The notes: generated by a model from the sequence alone, not told the origin. Counted from the stretch's first letter, positions 10,921 through 23,285 are shown. The stretch: 64,000 nucleotides of DNA from Siphonodentalium dalli (GCA_032622095.1 CP136065.1:24809141-24873140), one strand, 5' to 3'. Numbers and translations are program-made.

Positions 10921-11292
10921 CATATATAAGAGAATGCATTGGCCTAACAATTTTTTACAATTTTAATAATTTTTTCTTGTATTCTTTAACAATTTTATAA
11001 TTTCACCCATACAGAGCCCCAGACAAACATGAGCAGACGACACTCTTCTATATGCTTCTATATATGTGTGGGGCTCCATGCAGGGTAATGGATGTTTTTT
11101 TTATTTTATGTCCTAAAAATTGTAAGAAACATTTATTTAAAAAAAATGATAAACAATTGTTAGGCCAATGCATTCTCTTATATATGCGAGGCGACCTATG
11201 GTCGACTCGCATATATAAGAGAATGCATTGGCACAGGATAAAAAAATCCCGACTTACGACTGGATTTAATATGGTGGGTCACATATTATCTA
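10921..11292. mobile_element. Family D element, copy 2 (left end deleted)
   Basis: Starts inside the right half of a palindromic core (10921-10943) and continues through the usual central spacer to a full core at 11163-11232. It then reaches the outer arm AATCCCGACTTACGACTGG and a TCACATATT end. About 100 bp of the left arm are missing. Confidence 0.75.
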
Positions 11293-11447
11293 GGTTGTCT
11301 TCACATGGTCTACAAGTGCAACTGTTATGCGGTCGCTGATTAACCGATATCAGATTTACCGAAAACTATATTAAACAAAACAGATATGTTCAGCGCTTTA
11401 TTGGCACATTTGTTCGAACGATCCATGCCCATTTAACCATTTCTATG

Positions 11448-11650
11448 CTAATGTTATCACACAGCAACTGTTCAGATAATAAGTTAACAAACGACTATAT
11501 AGGTCGTTTGCTGAACTTATGATCTGAACATGAATTCCCTCAAAAAATAGGGCTCCTTCTGCACTTTCGATTACCTGTCTTCTGCTTTTATTGCATGAAC
11601 AACCCTCCAAATGAACAATAGACAATTCCAATATATACTGTTATATCTTT
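11448..11650 (+). repeat. Dispersed repeat Q with small hairpin
   Basis: A hairpin at about 11471-11530 pairs GTTCAGATAATAAGTTAAC with GAACTTATGATCTGAAC across a short centre. Downstream, AACAACCCTCCAAATGAACA and AATAGACAATTCCAATATAT match 26345-26410. The hairpin arm recurs near 15150-15172. It is a degraded dispersed family with unclear ends. Confidence 0.5.
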
Positions 11651-11837
11651 AGTAACGAAATAGGTATTTCTCGACTTATGTTTACCAACGGAACTGGACC
11701 GTGATGTGTACGTATACGAAGTCGAGCATAATTTCAAACTTCAAACAGCCACGGGGTTTTAAATGAATCCCTTTTTGTCTTCCTATGGGGCATATAACAA
11801 ATATCGACGGGGATAAAGGGTCGTGTATGTAAATCAA

Positions 11838-12735
11838 CAGAATCCTGCGCGCGTTTTACTATGTATTCATACAGAATCATGCGCGTGTTTTACTATGTAC
11901 ATGTATACATACAGAATCATGCGCGTGTTTTACTATGTATACATACAGAATCATGCGCGTGTTTTACTATGTATACATACAGAATCATGCGCGTGTTTTA
12001 CTATGTATACATACAGAATCATGCGCGTGTTTTACTATGTATACATACAGAATCATGCGCGTGTTTTACTTTGTATACATACAGAATCCTGCGCGTGTTT
12101 TACTATGTATACATACAGAATCATGCGCGTGTTTTACTATGTATACATACAGAATCATGCGCCTGTTTTACTATGTATACATACAGAATCATGCGCGTGT
12201 TTTACTATGTATACATACAGAATCATGCGCGTGTTTTACTATGTATACATACAGAATCATGCGCATGTTTTACTATGTATACATACAGAATCATGCGCGT
12301 GTTTTACTATGTATACATACAGAATCATGCGCGTGTTTTACTATGTATACATACAGAATCATGCGCCTGTTTTACTATGTATACATACAGAATCATGCGC
12401 GTGTTTTACTATGTATACATACAGAATCATGCGCCTGTTTTACTATGTATACATACAGAATCATGCGCGTGTTTTACTATGTATACATACAGAATCATGC
12501 GCGTGTTTTACTATGTATACATACAGAATCATGCGCGTGTTTTACTATGTATACATACAGAATCATTCGCGTGTTTTACTATATATACATACAGAATCCT
12601 GCGCGTGTTTTACTATGTATACATAAGGAATCCTGCGCGTGTTTTACTATGTATACATAAGGAATCCTGCGCGTGTTTGAATATGTATACATAAGGAATC
12701 GTGCGCGTGTCTTACTATGTATACAAACAGAATCC
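11838..12735 (+). repeat. 34-bp minisatellite, about 26 units
   Basis: The unit is ACAGAATCATGCGCGTG followed by TTTTACTATGTATACAT. Units vary mainly at a few bases (CATGCGCG, CCTGCGCG, CATGCGCC), and one early unit has a 6-bp insertion. The last units change to AAGGAATCCTGCG. Because 34 is not a multiple of three and the unit has no stop in any forward frame, all three forward frames stay open for 700-830 bp. This is a by-product, not a gene. Confidence 0.95.
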
Positions 12736-13781
12736 TGCGGAGGTGGATAAGGAATTTCACAGAAACACATCTAAACGAAGTAATTACTTCTACAAAGCGC
12801 GAGAATTTCATTCGAGAAAAGACGATTAATTTCCCCTTTCGAGGGTTAAGAACGCATGAATGATGGCGATAATCGTATTAGGCCCCATTCCGACATCGAT
12901 AGAACATAAAGGGGGGAATCAGCACTGATTACAAAAATGTAAATTTCAACTTTATTGACTCTGCAAGGATTCAAATAAATGAATCACACCGGTTAACGCG
13001 CGGCGGTATATCTTGATTACGGGAGGAGCCCGCCGCAGCTTTAAGCACATTTTCGTGGAAATCGATAATATTCATGGAGCGAGTTAGTATTATTCAAACA
13101 TAATTTTCCGTCCACGTTGACATTCGATAAAACGTTAACGAAGACAGAGCAACTATGTCGCCAAAGACAGAACATAACCCCATAACCAGAGAATCCGTGG
13201 AATTATATGAAAAATGTCTATTCCCTAAAGACTTTCTGTATGTATTACCGATCGATAACGCGCATGACGGAAGCGGGCGATTCTGCTCCGCTGCAAAGAT
13301 GTGTTACTGAGAAGGTTGTGTTCCATTTCATCCCGAGATGCCTCATGGTTATCTCCGGATTACCGGCCTGTTTGACTTCCATATTTGTAGTTTTATTCAA
13401 GGATTTGACTGTATTCCAACATGATGGAGACTTGCTATTCACTGACCTACAAAATCCGCCAATATCGGATTGTGTGCCTCGGCGAATTTAATGACATTTA
13501 GCGACGGCGATGCTGGGAAATAGGAGGAGCGCCGCTTTGACCTCGGTGATCGAGTATGATCAGGAGAATAATTTCTTTTAGAACACCGCGTTCGCTGTGT
13601 TTCGTTTGGGATTATGGGAGCAGTTGACCAAAACAAGCTGCTCGGGTTGTTTCATTTCGGTCATTAGGTTCTGGTTTTGGATAATCCCGCTGATGTATAC
13701 TGATAAATACAAAATATCTGTGCGTGTGTTAGATATAATCGGAACGGATATTAAAAGGGAGATAACAGATTTTCGTATATC
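12736..13781 (+). promoter_or_regulatory. Presumed promoter and 5' UTR region of the calcium-channel gamma-like gene
   Basis: About 1 kb directly upstream of the first coding exon. It has fewer recognisable repeats and more CpG than its surroundings. An in-frame TAA lies about 30 bp before the start codon, so the coding region begins no earlier. The motif AAAAGGGAGATAAC near 13754 resembles a phrase I recall as common in molluscs. No TATA box or start site can be fixed from the sequence alone. Confidence 0.35.
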
Positions 13782-13986
13782 ATGGACTGCTGCAACAAAA
13801 ACAGGTTTCTGTCAGTTATGACCAGCAGTTGCGCGTGTGCGGCCTTCGGATTCTTATGTATAGCCGTCGGTACTGACTACTGGCTCAACACAAAAGAGCG
13901 AATACAAGAGAGCGATGATGATAAAAATTTGACTGCATTGTTCAAAGCAACACATGCAGGTTTATGGCGAATGTGCGAGAACCAAG
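13782..13986 (+). CDS. CACNG-like: First coding exon of a voltage-gated calcium channel gamma / stargazin-like (TARP) protein
   Basis: The exon encodes 68 codons plus one base. After a short cytoplasmic start, residues about 9-29 form a hydrophobic first membrane segment, followed by AVGTDYWL, the family phrase at the start of the first extracellular loop. Next is a charged, variable loop, then ATHAGLWRMC, the GLW-x-x-C signature of the claudin/PMP22/gamma-subunit fold. It ends at AAG|GTCAGT, a good donor at 13987. The phase-1 junction directly after the GLW region agrees, as I recall, with exon 1 of vertebrate CACNG2-type genes. Family members are four-pass membrane proteins that modulate calcium channels or traffic AMPA-type glutamate receptors. 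Which one this is cannot be told from one exon. The ATG has an in-frame stop upstream; a second Met follows at residue 13. Later exons encoding the other membrane segments were not found downstream. Confidence 0.8.
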
Positions 13987-14468
13987 GTCAGTAAACCCCT
14001 CACCAAGGCTGTTATTTCTGAGCAATAGTCGTATAGATGCATGTGCAAGTTCGATAATTTCGGTAGCCTTTATCCGATGATGCGGATGAGTTTTATTTCA
14101 GTTTTCGCCTGGGCTGAGCGCCACGTGGTTAGCTCTTGAGCGCTTTCCCATTCTGGAATCATATTTGCTGATACCCCACGGTTATGACTAAGCCGACAGT
14201 CGACATAGTGTTCATGCTATTTCATTTTCATTCAATTTACCACGGTTGCAGCATTTCCATTTCCTATTTTCGACGCATGCGAAAGCAGCGCTGGTAGACC
14301 GAACTGTTGATATTATCAGCATATTTGTGGCAGTAATGCTTTGGTGTAATATATATATCTTGTATTCCTCCATTTCTGAGGAGTCAAATATATAATTAAA
14401 AAAACACACAGAATATAAAACAAGGAATTACAAACTCCACAAACATTTCATGCACAAACAATTATGTA
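13987..14468 (+). other. Start of putative intron 1
   Basis: Begins with the GTCAGTAAAC donor of the gamma-like exon. No repeat or coding motif was recognised up to the MITE at 14469. If no further exon lies in the window, this intron extends beyond the right edge. Confidence 0.4.
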
Positions 14469-14680
14469 CAGTAATGCCCAAAGTAATTGACCACTTAACC
14501 ACAGCTGAATTATGGGTAATTTTCAGGATTTAGTCGGAAATATGGCCTGTTGCCATTCATCAGAAAGCTCTCGGTGAGAGCTTTCCGATGAATGGCAACA
14601 AACCATATTTCCGACTAAATCCTGAAAAATTACCCATAATTCTGCTGTGGTTAAGTGGTCAATTACTTTGGGCATTACTG
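14469..14680. mobile_element. Palindromic mariner/Tc1-type MITE with TA target duplication
   Basis: A 212-bp near-perfect hairpin: each arm is about 100 bp and the loop only a few bases near 14572-14578. The ends read CAGTAATGCCCAAAGTAATT on both strands and are flanked by TA on each side (14467-14468 and 14681-14682), as Tc1/mariner insertions are. Internal arm text includes GACCACTTAACCACAGC. There is no coding capacity. Confidence 0.9.
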
Positions 14681-14682
14681 TA

Positions 14683-15661
14683 CAAACAAGTGAGACAACA
14701 TACAGAGACAAAAACATGAATATAGATGGACAGATTTATAGAGGCATGAAAACCGTATACATGCACATATCCACACATGATTACACAATGACTATTTAAT
14801 ATATCCATACATTAATTGTTAGAGACAGGAATGAAGTCGGAGAAACAATATAGTGAAATCATGTCAATTATTCCCGAATATCCAAAGGTGCCAGATTTCA
14901 GCGGCTTCTCTCACCATAAAATGGCGTGACCGAAAACATTTCATGATTCTTTTCATTCTTGATCTTGACTCATTTAACACTTTTTACTAAATGGATTCTT
15001 CGATTCAGTTATAATCATATACAATGGAATCTCATATATTAGCCACCTGGATGGTTGTTAAAATCCCCGACGACAAATGGACGAAAGGATAATACATGTG
15101 CAGAAGGAATCATATTCATTGCTGGATAATAGGTTCCAACTATGGTCGTTTGTTGAACTTATTATCTGAACTTTTCGTAAGGAACTATATATATGTGTGT
15201 ATTTAGTATAGTAAGGGTCTGTCGTGTAGTCATAATACCAGACATAATCTAAGATTATTCAAATTATATTTTAAATGTCACCACATACATATATATATAT
15301 ATAGTTCACAGCTATCATCATAACAAGTGATATCGTAGACAGGACTTGCCGACACATGTCGGGGTGAATACGTGATAAGTATACACGACACACATTCAAA
15401 CTCTGCGCCGAAAAAGGTCCTGCTCCTGATATATATGTAGCTACTGTCAGTTTTACTGATGGAAGAATGTCCGCACAGAGGCATTTAATTAAGAAACCAC
15501 ACTACCTGGGCCTACATCTGGTAATAAACTGACAATATTGTCCAAGTGCATATATACGAACTGTGTTATCTTTGGATTGCATACAATGTAGATCAGATAA
15601 CTTTAATTGGAAGAAGAAAAAAAATATATATATATGATATAAATAGAAGGTGATGTATAAC
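14683..15661. other. Unassigned stretch with a repeat Q fragment
   Basis: TCGTTTGTTGAACTTATTATCTGAAC at about 15150-15172 (read as TCGTTTG and TTGAACTTATTATCTGAAC) matches the hairpin arm at 11471-11530. An AT dinucleotide run is at about 15288-15302. Nothing else was recognised. Confidence 0.4.
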
Positions 15662-15991
15662 TTAACCCTTTACCCAACAAACCGGCCAAAACCGGCCAAA
15701 TAAAGCTGCAACCGCCTAAATTATCTTGGGTCTGTCTCAATAAAACCATACAAATATAGATATCATTGGAACCGGCTCATTGACCACATTGTGATAGTTA
15801 CAGTTATGCCCTGTGCCAATGCATTCTCTTATATATGCGAGTCGACCATATGTCGCCTCGCATATATACGAGAATGCATTGGCCTAAAAAAAAATAATCT
15901 TACATTCTTTAACAATTCTTTAACCTATGGTCGACTCGCATACATAAGAGAATGCATTGGCACAGGGCCCTTCTGTTGGGTAAAGGGTTAA
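15662..15991. mobile_element. Family E element, copy 1 (palindrome-bearing, TTAA ends)
   Basis: Bounded by TTAACCCTTTACCCAACA on the left and its inverse TGTTGGGTAAAGGGTTAA on the right. Inside the left end are AAACCGGCCAAAACCGGCC and GGAACCGGCTCATTGACC. It then carries the palindromic core (15815-15884) and a half core on the right (about 15926-15962). Better copies are 17312-17712 and 32787-33195. The second core has lost its outer arm. Confidence 0.85.
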
Positions 15992-16357
15992 GAGAAGCTG
16001 CATGTGTAAGTGGTCGTCTAGTCTACATGTATTAATTGATTATTATTAAGTATAGGAGACTCATCGCGTGCCCAGAATAATCTGCGGACCACATGACAAA
16101 TTGAATGGCATATATTGGGGATATTTTTGAATTGTGTTCATTTTGATTAATTCTTTTGAAGTCTGAGAAATGTGCATTGAGGAGATGAAATTCCACACAG
16201 GAATTATTTTTAAAAGAAGGTTATTAATAAACTGATATATCATAAAACTTCTCCGCCACACATATAAACCATCAACCCAGTGAACAGTAGATATGTTCAA
16301 TAACAAACTTAACCAGACATTTGAACTGGTACCTTCCCTTTGCGGACCCGTGACATC

Positions 16358-16484
16358 ATAATGCGCTTGGTAGAGTAGATAATGCTGCATATGTGAACTT
16401 GACCTTGGTAGAGTAGATAATGCTGCATATGTTAACTTTGACCTTGGTAGAGTAGATAATGATACATATGTGAACTTGACCTTG
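16358..16484 (-). repeat. ~38-bp tandem repeat, three units
   Basis: TTGGTAGAGTAGATAATG followed by a TGCATATGTGAACTTGACC-type tail is repeated three times with small changes. It lies in a minus-strand open frame (16061-16552) that has no other coding signal. Confidence 0.8.
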
Positions 16485-17311
16485 CACACATCATTCGATA
16501 TGAAATAATCATTCAGTTTCGAACACGGCGTTTTCAAATTTAAAGTATACAACTCCGTGGTGCTCTCAATAGGCTAATTAACGGTAAAACAATATACAGA
16601 GGGTCTACAATGAGATTTGGAAAGGTCCAGATCTAATTTACTGGACGAGTTTTGTAAATTCCGCTATAAACTGGGGACGTGTTGCAGATTCTATTTATTA
16701 CATGATCCAAAACCTCGACAAAACATACTTAAATCAACAAATGGGACGCGAAACTAACATCGTTGCGATGAAGTGTTTGCCTGCGTAAATAATAGACCCA
16801 GATAAATAAAGATTATTTGGCTTATTTGATGGCATAATATTTAATGACATAACTACCCCGTCTGAACGAATATGCATGGCAAGAATATCACTACCCCCCA
16901 TCTCCACGAATATACATTGTGTTCATGTCACATCTTCGCGCTGAGTCCTATGTGAACTCATATGTCCTCCAATCAGCAAAAGGCGAACAATTCACAAAAT
17001 GCGTACCTGGCACAGAGTTGCTGACAAAACAAAATCGATATTTCGTCCGAAATCCAATACGATATCATAATTATTTCACGCAAACAGCTAACGACTGTAA
17101 ATCAAGTTTCTTTCCAACCATGATAGCCGAACGATTCGTGTAATTGTTAAGTCCACAGCCAATTAAACAAATCAGTAATCATCGTTAACATGTGTAGAAA
17201 TATTTGATGGTTATGAAAAGACTTGAACCCCCTCCATACTATAATGTGGGCAAAAGAAATTTGAACATTTTGGATTGTAATATACGCGTGAAAATCATCA
17301 TGTGTGCAGTT
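16485..17311. other. Unassigned non-coding stretch
   Basis: No motif, tandem array or repeat match was recognised. Confidence 0.45.
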
Positions 17312-17712
17312 TTAACCCTTTACCCAACAGAAGGGCCCTGTGCCAATGCATTCTCTTATATATGCGAGTCGACCATAGGTCGCCTCGCATATATAAGAGA
17401 ATGCATTGGCTTAACACATTAAAAATTATAAAAATTGTTAAAGAATGTAAGAAAAAATGGTAAAAAGTGTTAAAAAAAGATTTTTTTTAGGCCAATGCAT
17501 TCTCTTATATATGCGAGGCGACCTATGGTCGACTCGCATATATAAGAGAATGCATTGGCACAGGGCATAACTGAAACTATCACAATGTGGCCAAGGAGCC
17601 GGTTCCAATGATATCCATATTTGTATGGTTTTATTGAGACAGACCCAAGATATGTTAGGCTGTTGAAGCTTTATTTGGCCGGTTTTGGCCGTTTTGTTGG
17701 GTAAATGGTTAA
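17312..17712. mobile_element. Family E element, copy 2
   Basis: Both ends are TTAACCCTTTACCCAACA and its inverse, with one substitution near the right end. Full palindromic cores occur at 17340-17410 and 17490-17559, with an AT-rich spacer holding TTAAAGAATGTAAGAAAAAA. Here the CCGGTTTTGGCCG-type stretch lies on the right, so the copy is inverted relative to copy 1. Confidence 0.88.
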
Positions 17713-18654
17713 AATAAGTTCAACAATAACTTCACGCAAAGGGAAGAAATTTCAATAAGAAAACAAGGAGATGGAGGAAATCGAGACCTTGCATACACGG
17801 TTCATTTACATGTCCCTGGGGAGTCAAGTACAAGCAGTAGACTTAAGCTTCCAGCCCGACACATGATATAGGATTATTGACAAATCACAAATCGAGCCTA
17901 CTATAAAACATGTGGACTTGTGGAACATTAAGCACTGGCGACAGACATAATAATCCGGTGTAAAATCCTGTGATATCGACTGTGAACTTTGATGAGATGA
18001 AAGTTGTCGTTGGAAAGGTTTCTTGCACAGCTTAATGCAACTCCGCTGAGCCACGATTTGAGACCAACTGACAGCGTTGGCGTGGAACAATCTGCCGATG
18101 CATCCGCTGTCACGCACTCCTCAGTTGTCGTGACCACTAACGAAGACTTGTTATGAAATAGGTGCAGCAAATTGTCGTTTCCATTAACAATGCAATCTCC
18201 CGTTGCGTTGTTTTATTTTTTGTAAGTCTTATGTCTGATTTATTTATCACAAATAAACATTTCTACAGCTACGCACTGTGTGCCAGAAACTAATTGGTTA
18301 GAACCCGGAACCACTGTGGTCTATACGATAATAACTTTCAAAAGGTAATTTCCCAGTTTTGTTTTGGTAAATTTGGTTATTGTGATCTTTAGATCTTGCT
18401 ATAAAATTAAAACGGTCAACTTTGAAAATATCCATTAGCTGCATGTTTGTCATCCGGTAGTGTCGAATATTTAACACCATTATCATATGGTTATATTTCT
18501 ATGTATTTTATTAGACTTTAGTTGGTTCTTTTGAGATTATCAGTGACGACCTGGTGTTATAAATGACTCTCATTGGACGTAACTGTCAAGTTGTATTTGT
18601 CTGTTTAGTCTACACTTATGGATTTGTTTTCAAATCGCCATGTAATCTTCTAGC
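17713..18654. other. Unassigned non-coding stretch
   Basis: Small overlapping minus-strand frames at 17824-18170 have no recognisable motif. No repeat match was found. Confidence 0.45.
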
Positions 18655-19156
18655 TTAAAGGCACGTGCGGCCTTAATTGTCGAAAATATTCATATTTGTT
18701 CCAAACACCGTAAACAGAAAAACATTAAAACGCATACAGTTCCGTTCATATATACCATGAACATCGTGTAAACAGCATGTTATCATAAAGACCTACTATA
18801 TTTTACCTAAGCAAGAGCCTGATTGTGTTTCAGAAGACAGCACAATGCTACTGGCTAATCACACACAAATGGCATAAACGCTCTTTATTAGTTCCATATC
18901 AGGTATTCACCAACAAAGAACGCTCTTTATGTTTACCATCATAATATAAACAAACACCAGAAAAGTAACTTTTTATGCATTTGTTTACATAACAATGGTC
19001 AAACATATGACCATAACATACTGTTTATGCGATATTTCTTATTTGTATACGGGCAAAGTCTATCTACATTTTGATGTTCTTTCTGTTTGTGGCGGTTTTT
19101 GACGGGTGGAGATATTTTCACAGGATACCCACCGCCAAGGCCAACCGTACCTTTAA
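18655..19156 (+). mobile_element. TTAA-type MITE, family A copy 2
   Basis: A 502-bp copy bounded by TTAA, nearly identical to 5066-5567 in the same orientation. Visible differences are single substitutions, for example in the GTATACGGGCAAAG phrase. Confidence 0.88.
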
Positions 19157-21479
19157 TTGAGACATATATGGCCATAGTGATGGGTTGATTGGTCCCATCG
19201 AATTCATGAAACTCAGTTGGTAAGGTGCATAGTTTATTTTAAGCAAGCATAAGCTTTCAGTGATGCGAAGCTGATGTTTCATGAAAAAGTAGGAGAACAT
19301 TATTCGCGTATTTAAACAAGTGTAGCCGTTGCTTTACGACGTTTGGTGGGGGCTTTTATCTAATAATAACACTGCCAGTTCATAATATGACCTAAAGCGG
19401 CTGAAACGACGCTAGAGCAAAGCAACTAACCAATCCAGACTCTGAAGTGTTCTAACGCCTGCTGTCCGAATTAACTGATTCATTACTATAGCGCATTATA
19501 CAGTTAATTAGTTTCAATGCTCTTTACATCGATTAATATTGGTCACATGGCGCGTGACACCATTGGCACTCCCATCCGCTATCGAGGAAGCAACACCAGC
19601 TGCAATGAATTCATGCGCATATCAAGGTTAGCATACTGAGCTGAACAGTCACGACTAGGGTCCAGATTTGACTTTGTAATTCTAGAGTTGCACTTTGCTT
19701 GACTTGAAACCTATAGCCGATGTTAGGAAATCGGCTTTCACTTTCATCATCGGTCCGTCGACCTCCACAAACGTATCAACCTATCACCTGAACATCCAAG
19801 GAGAGATATTGCATCTACTCCGATTACGCTTATGATAAATACCGTGACTTCCAGATTTACAAGTACATCGCAAATGCCAAGAAGGGTAACGCGATTGATA
19901 GAGTTCCTTGCCAGTTGCTCGAGTTTTGCCAATTGGACTAATGAAATGTTAATCGTTAAACCAGATTTAAATTGTTCTACCGACTTGATATTATTTACAA
20001 TACATGGTTTGGTTTGATTCATTTTTGTTTCTAATTAATCGCAGTACAAAATTGATATATTTCGAAGTCGTGAATCCGGATAAGTTTGTTCTGTTATAGG
20101 GACTTAATAAGAATACTAATGTTTCCAACAACCGCTCCCAGAATATCGTACCAATTATACGACACAGTTCGTGATTCTGTTTATATCCATATATACATAC
20201 GTCCCTGATATACATAGCAAAATAGCACTCAAAGTACCTACTTACATTGGGGTACCGCACTTGTATTTACAATAACTAATGTTATTCGATGGCCTGCATG
20301 TACATAAAGCTGTCCCTCTCCGGACGGTTTAGGACGAAATGTAACTCCATTGTATTACTATATTTGAATTGTACGAATTCCCATCTAATTTGAAACCACA
20401 GCATTGTTATTTGCATATTTTCTGTGCTGGAAAAATCTAAATATTGTTTTAATATTTTTTATTTAGATAAAAACATACATTTATTCTGATTTGTTTATTA
20501 TTTTCAATAAAATTATCAATTTAAATTATTAAATTGTGTAGATTTGGGGTTCGTTTGGTTATGGGTTGAGACAAATCATACTGCAAAATCAAAATATATA
20601 TAAACAGATAGCGGTAGATAACAAAAGCATATTTAGAGCCACATATAGTAATGATCATATTACAGGTCACATTACGGTCCGGTTCTGGGGACAAAAACAG
20701 GTCGATAAAAACTTTAATAATTTTTTTGTACGGATTTTGTATGCCGCACATAACTTAGCAAATAGAAAAATCTTATTTTTCTTCAGTACGAAAAAAAAAT
20801 AAAGAGAGTTCATTGTTAGACAGTTCCTAAAATGGCTTCATTGAAGAGAATTTGTGTCACTTTGTTTTCGAGTGGGTGAGATCTCTATCAGGGTATTTCG
20901 TGTATTTATCGACATACATTGCCCCTACTACCAAATGCATATATATGAGGTTCAAAAGAGGCACGCCCGTTTAATTAAACGTTTCCCCCTATATATGTAC
21001 TTTCATCGTATTATTGGTATCGTTGGTTGCCCTCTTGAGGCCAACAACTGCTGCTGATTTCAAGTGCAGTTTTCCTTTGTCTTGTGTGTGGATAATTGGC
21101 TTAGTGAATTTTACCAATTTGCTGTCAAATTGGATTGGGCATCTCATATATCGTATACCATGAAACTCCTACCTTCACGTGTATCTCCCAATGGAGAAGC
21201 ATACATCGTGTACCATGTGGCTCCTCCTCCACGTACATCTATCATTAATAATCGTATATCATACCACGTGGCTAGCTGTCTGCGCTCCTACCATCCTTAC
21301 ATGTTTCTGTTAAATTAGTAATCACCACGTTTGGAGCGACAGAGAAATTACCTACCGGTAGTTCTGATTTGACTGGACTTATTAGTGCTTGAATGTCATA
21401 CCGTGCGTCCACATCTTGGTCCATTCGCAACGTCTAACAATGTATGATGACTCATTGGGGAGTTATATCTGAACATTGG
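19157..21479. other. Unassigned AT-rich non-coding stretch
   Basis: No repeat match, splice-flanked exon or protein motif was recognised over about 2.3 kb. Minor open frames at 19747-20022, 20521-20802 and 21064-21318 lack support. Confidence 0.45.
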
Positions 21480-23285
21480 TATTCACCCGTGGATCCTGTA
21501 ATCACTACCCCGTGTGTGTATATCTCTCCATGGATGATCATACATCGCATCACGTGTATCTATCTACAGAACTTCGTACATTGCACCACACGTATCTCTC
21601 TGTACAATCATACATCGCACCACGTGTATCTATCTATAGAACTTCGTACATTGCACCACATGTATCTCTCTGTACAGCATCATACATCGCACCACGCGTA
21701 TCTATCTATAGAACTTCGTATATTGCACCACATGCAGCTATCTGTACAGCATCATACATCGTATCACGTGTATATATCTATAGCACTTCGTACATTGCAC
21801 CACACGTATCTCTCTGTATAGCATCATACATCGCACCACGTGTATCTATCTACAGAACTTCGTACATTGCACCATATATATATATGTATATCACCATACG
21901 TCGCACCACGTGTATCTATCTATAGAACTTCGTACATTGCACCACATGTATCTCTCTGAACAGCATCATACATCGCACCACGTGTATCTATCTACAGAAC
22001 TTCGTACATTGCACCACATGTATCTCTCTGTACAATCATACATCGCACCACGTGTATCTATCTATAGAACTTCGTTCATTGCACCACATGTATCTCTCTG
22101 TACAGCATAATACCTCGCACCATGTGTATTTATCTATAGAACTTCGTACATTGCACCACGTATATCTATCTATAGAATTCGTCGCACCACGTATATCTCG
22201 CTATAGAACATATAATATCGCACCATCTTATCTCTCTTTAGAACATATAACATCACACCACATGTATCTATAGAGAACCATGCATCGCTACACGTGTACT
22301 TCTCTATTCAGAATATACATCGCAACACGTGCGTCTCGATAGAACATCATACGTCGCTCCACGTGTGTATCTCTCTATTGAACATCACACATCGCACCAC
22401 GTGTATCTCTCTTTAGAACATACATCGCACGTGTATCTCTCTATAGAACATACATCGCAAGTGTATCTCTATAGAACATACATCGCACGTGTATCTCTCT
22501 ATAGAACATACATCGCACATGTATCTCTCTATAGAACATACATCGCACGTGTATATATCTCTATAGAACATACATTGCAAGTGAATCTCTCTATAAAACA
22601 TACATCGCACGTATATATTTCTATAGAACATACATCGCAAGTGTATCTCTCTATAGAGAATCATAAATCAAACAACGTGTACTTCTATATACATAAGCAT
22701 ACAACATACCACGTGTATCTCTACGTAGATAATCACACATAGTATCACGTTATAATGTCTACTCTCACGTGCACTTGTATATAGAGTATCACACATCGCA
22801 CAGCGTGCGACTCTCTTTGGATAATAAAACATCACACCACGTGTACACATAGTATATATTTATCACTCTATAGAGAACCACACACCGTATCAGGCGTATC
22901 TCTCTATAAAAAATCATAATATAAACGTATACCACGTGTATCTCTCTATAGAGAACAATACATCGTACCGCGTGTATCTCTCTGTAGGGAACAATACATC
23001 GTACCACGTGTATCTCTCCATAGGGAATAATACATCGCACCACACCGTATCAGGCGTATCTATATACAGAGAATCATAAGTATACTTCGTACCACGTGTA
23101 TCTCTCTTTTGGGAACAATACGTCGTACCACGTGTATCTCTCTATAGAGAACAATACATCGTACCACATGTATCTCTCTATAGACAACAATATATCGCAC
23201 CACGTGTATCTCTCTATAGAGAACAATATTTTTCGTACCACGTGTATCTCTCTATAGAGAACAATATACATCGTACCACGTGTCT
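21480..23285 (+). repeat. Degenerate ~35-bp minisatellite / satellite block
   Basis: About 1.8 kb of CATACATCGCACCACGTGTA plus TCTCTCTATAGAAC-type units. From 21535 to about 22150 the repeats alternate as ~70-bp dimers with CTTCGTACATTGCACCACA. From 22400 to 22660 units shorten to ~28-30 bp, and from 22900 to 23285 they become AGAACAATACATCGTACCAC. Several forward and reverse frames stay open as repeats with no plausible protein. Confidence 0.9.

Noticed and set aside
11823-12694. Three overlapping open frames of 241-277 codons
   Set aside because: They come from the stop-free 34-bp unit read in all three frames. The peptides are pure repeats with no other coding signal.
11838-12735. Regular 34-bp repeats that look CRISPR-like at first sight
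   Set aside because: The units are directly tandem with no unique spacers, and the window is eukaryotic.
16061-16552. 163-codon minus-strand frame
   Set aside because: It contains a 38-bp tandem repeat, has no motif, and sits among non-coding DNA.
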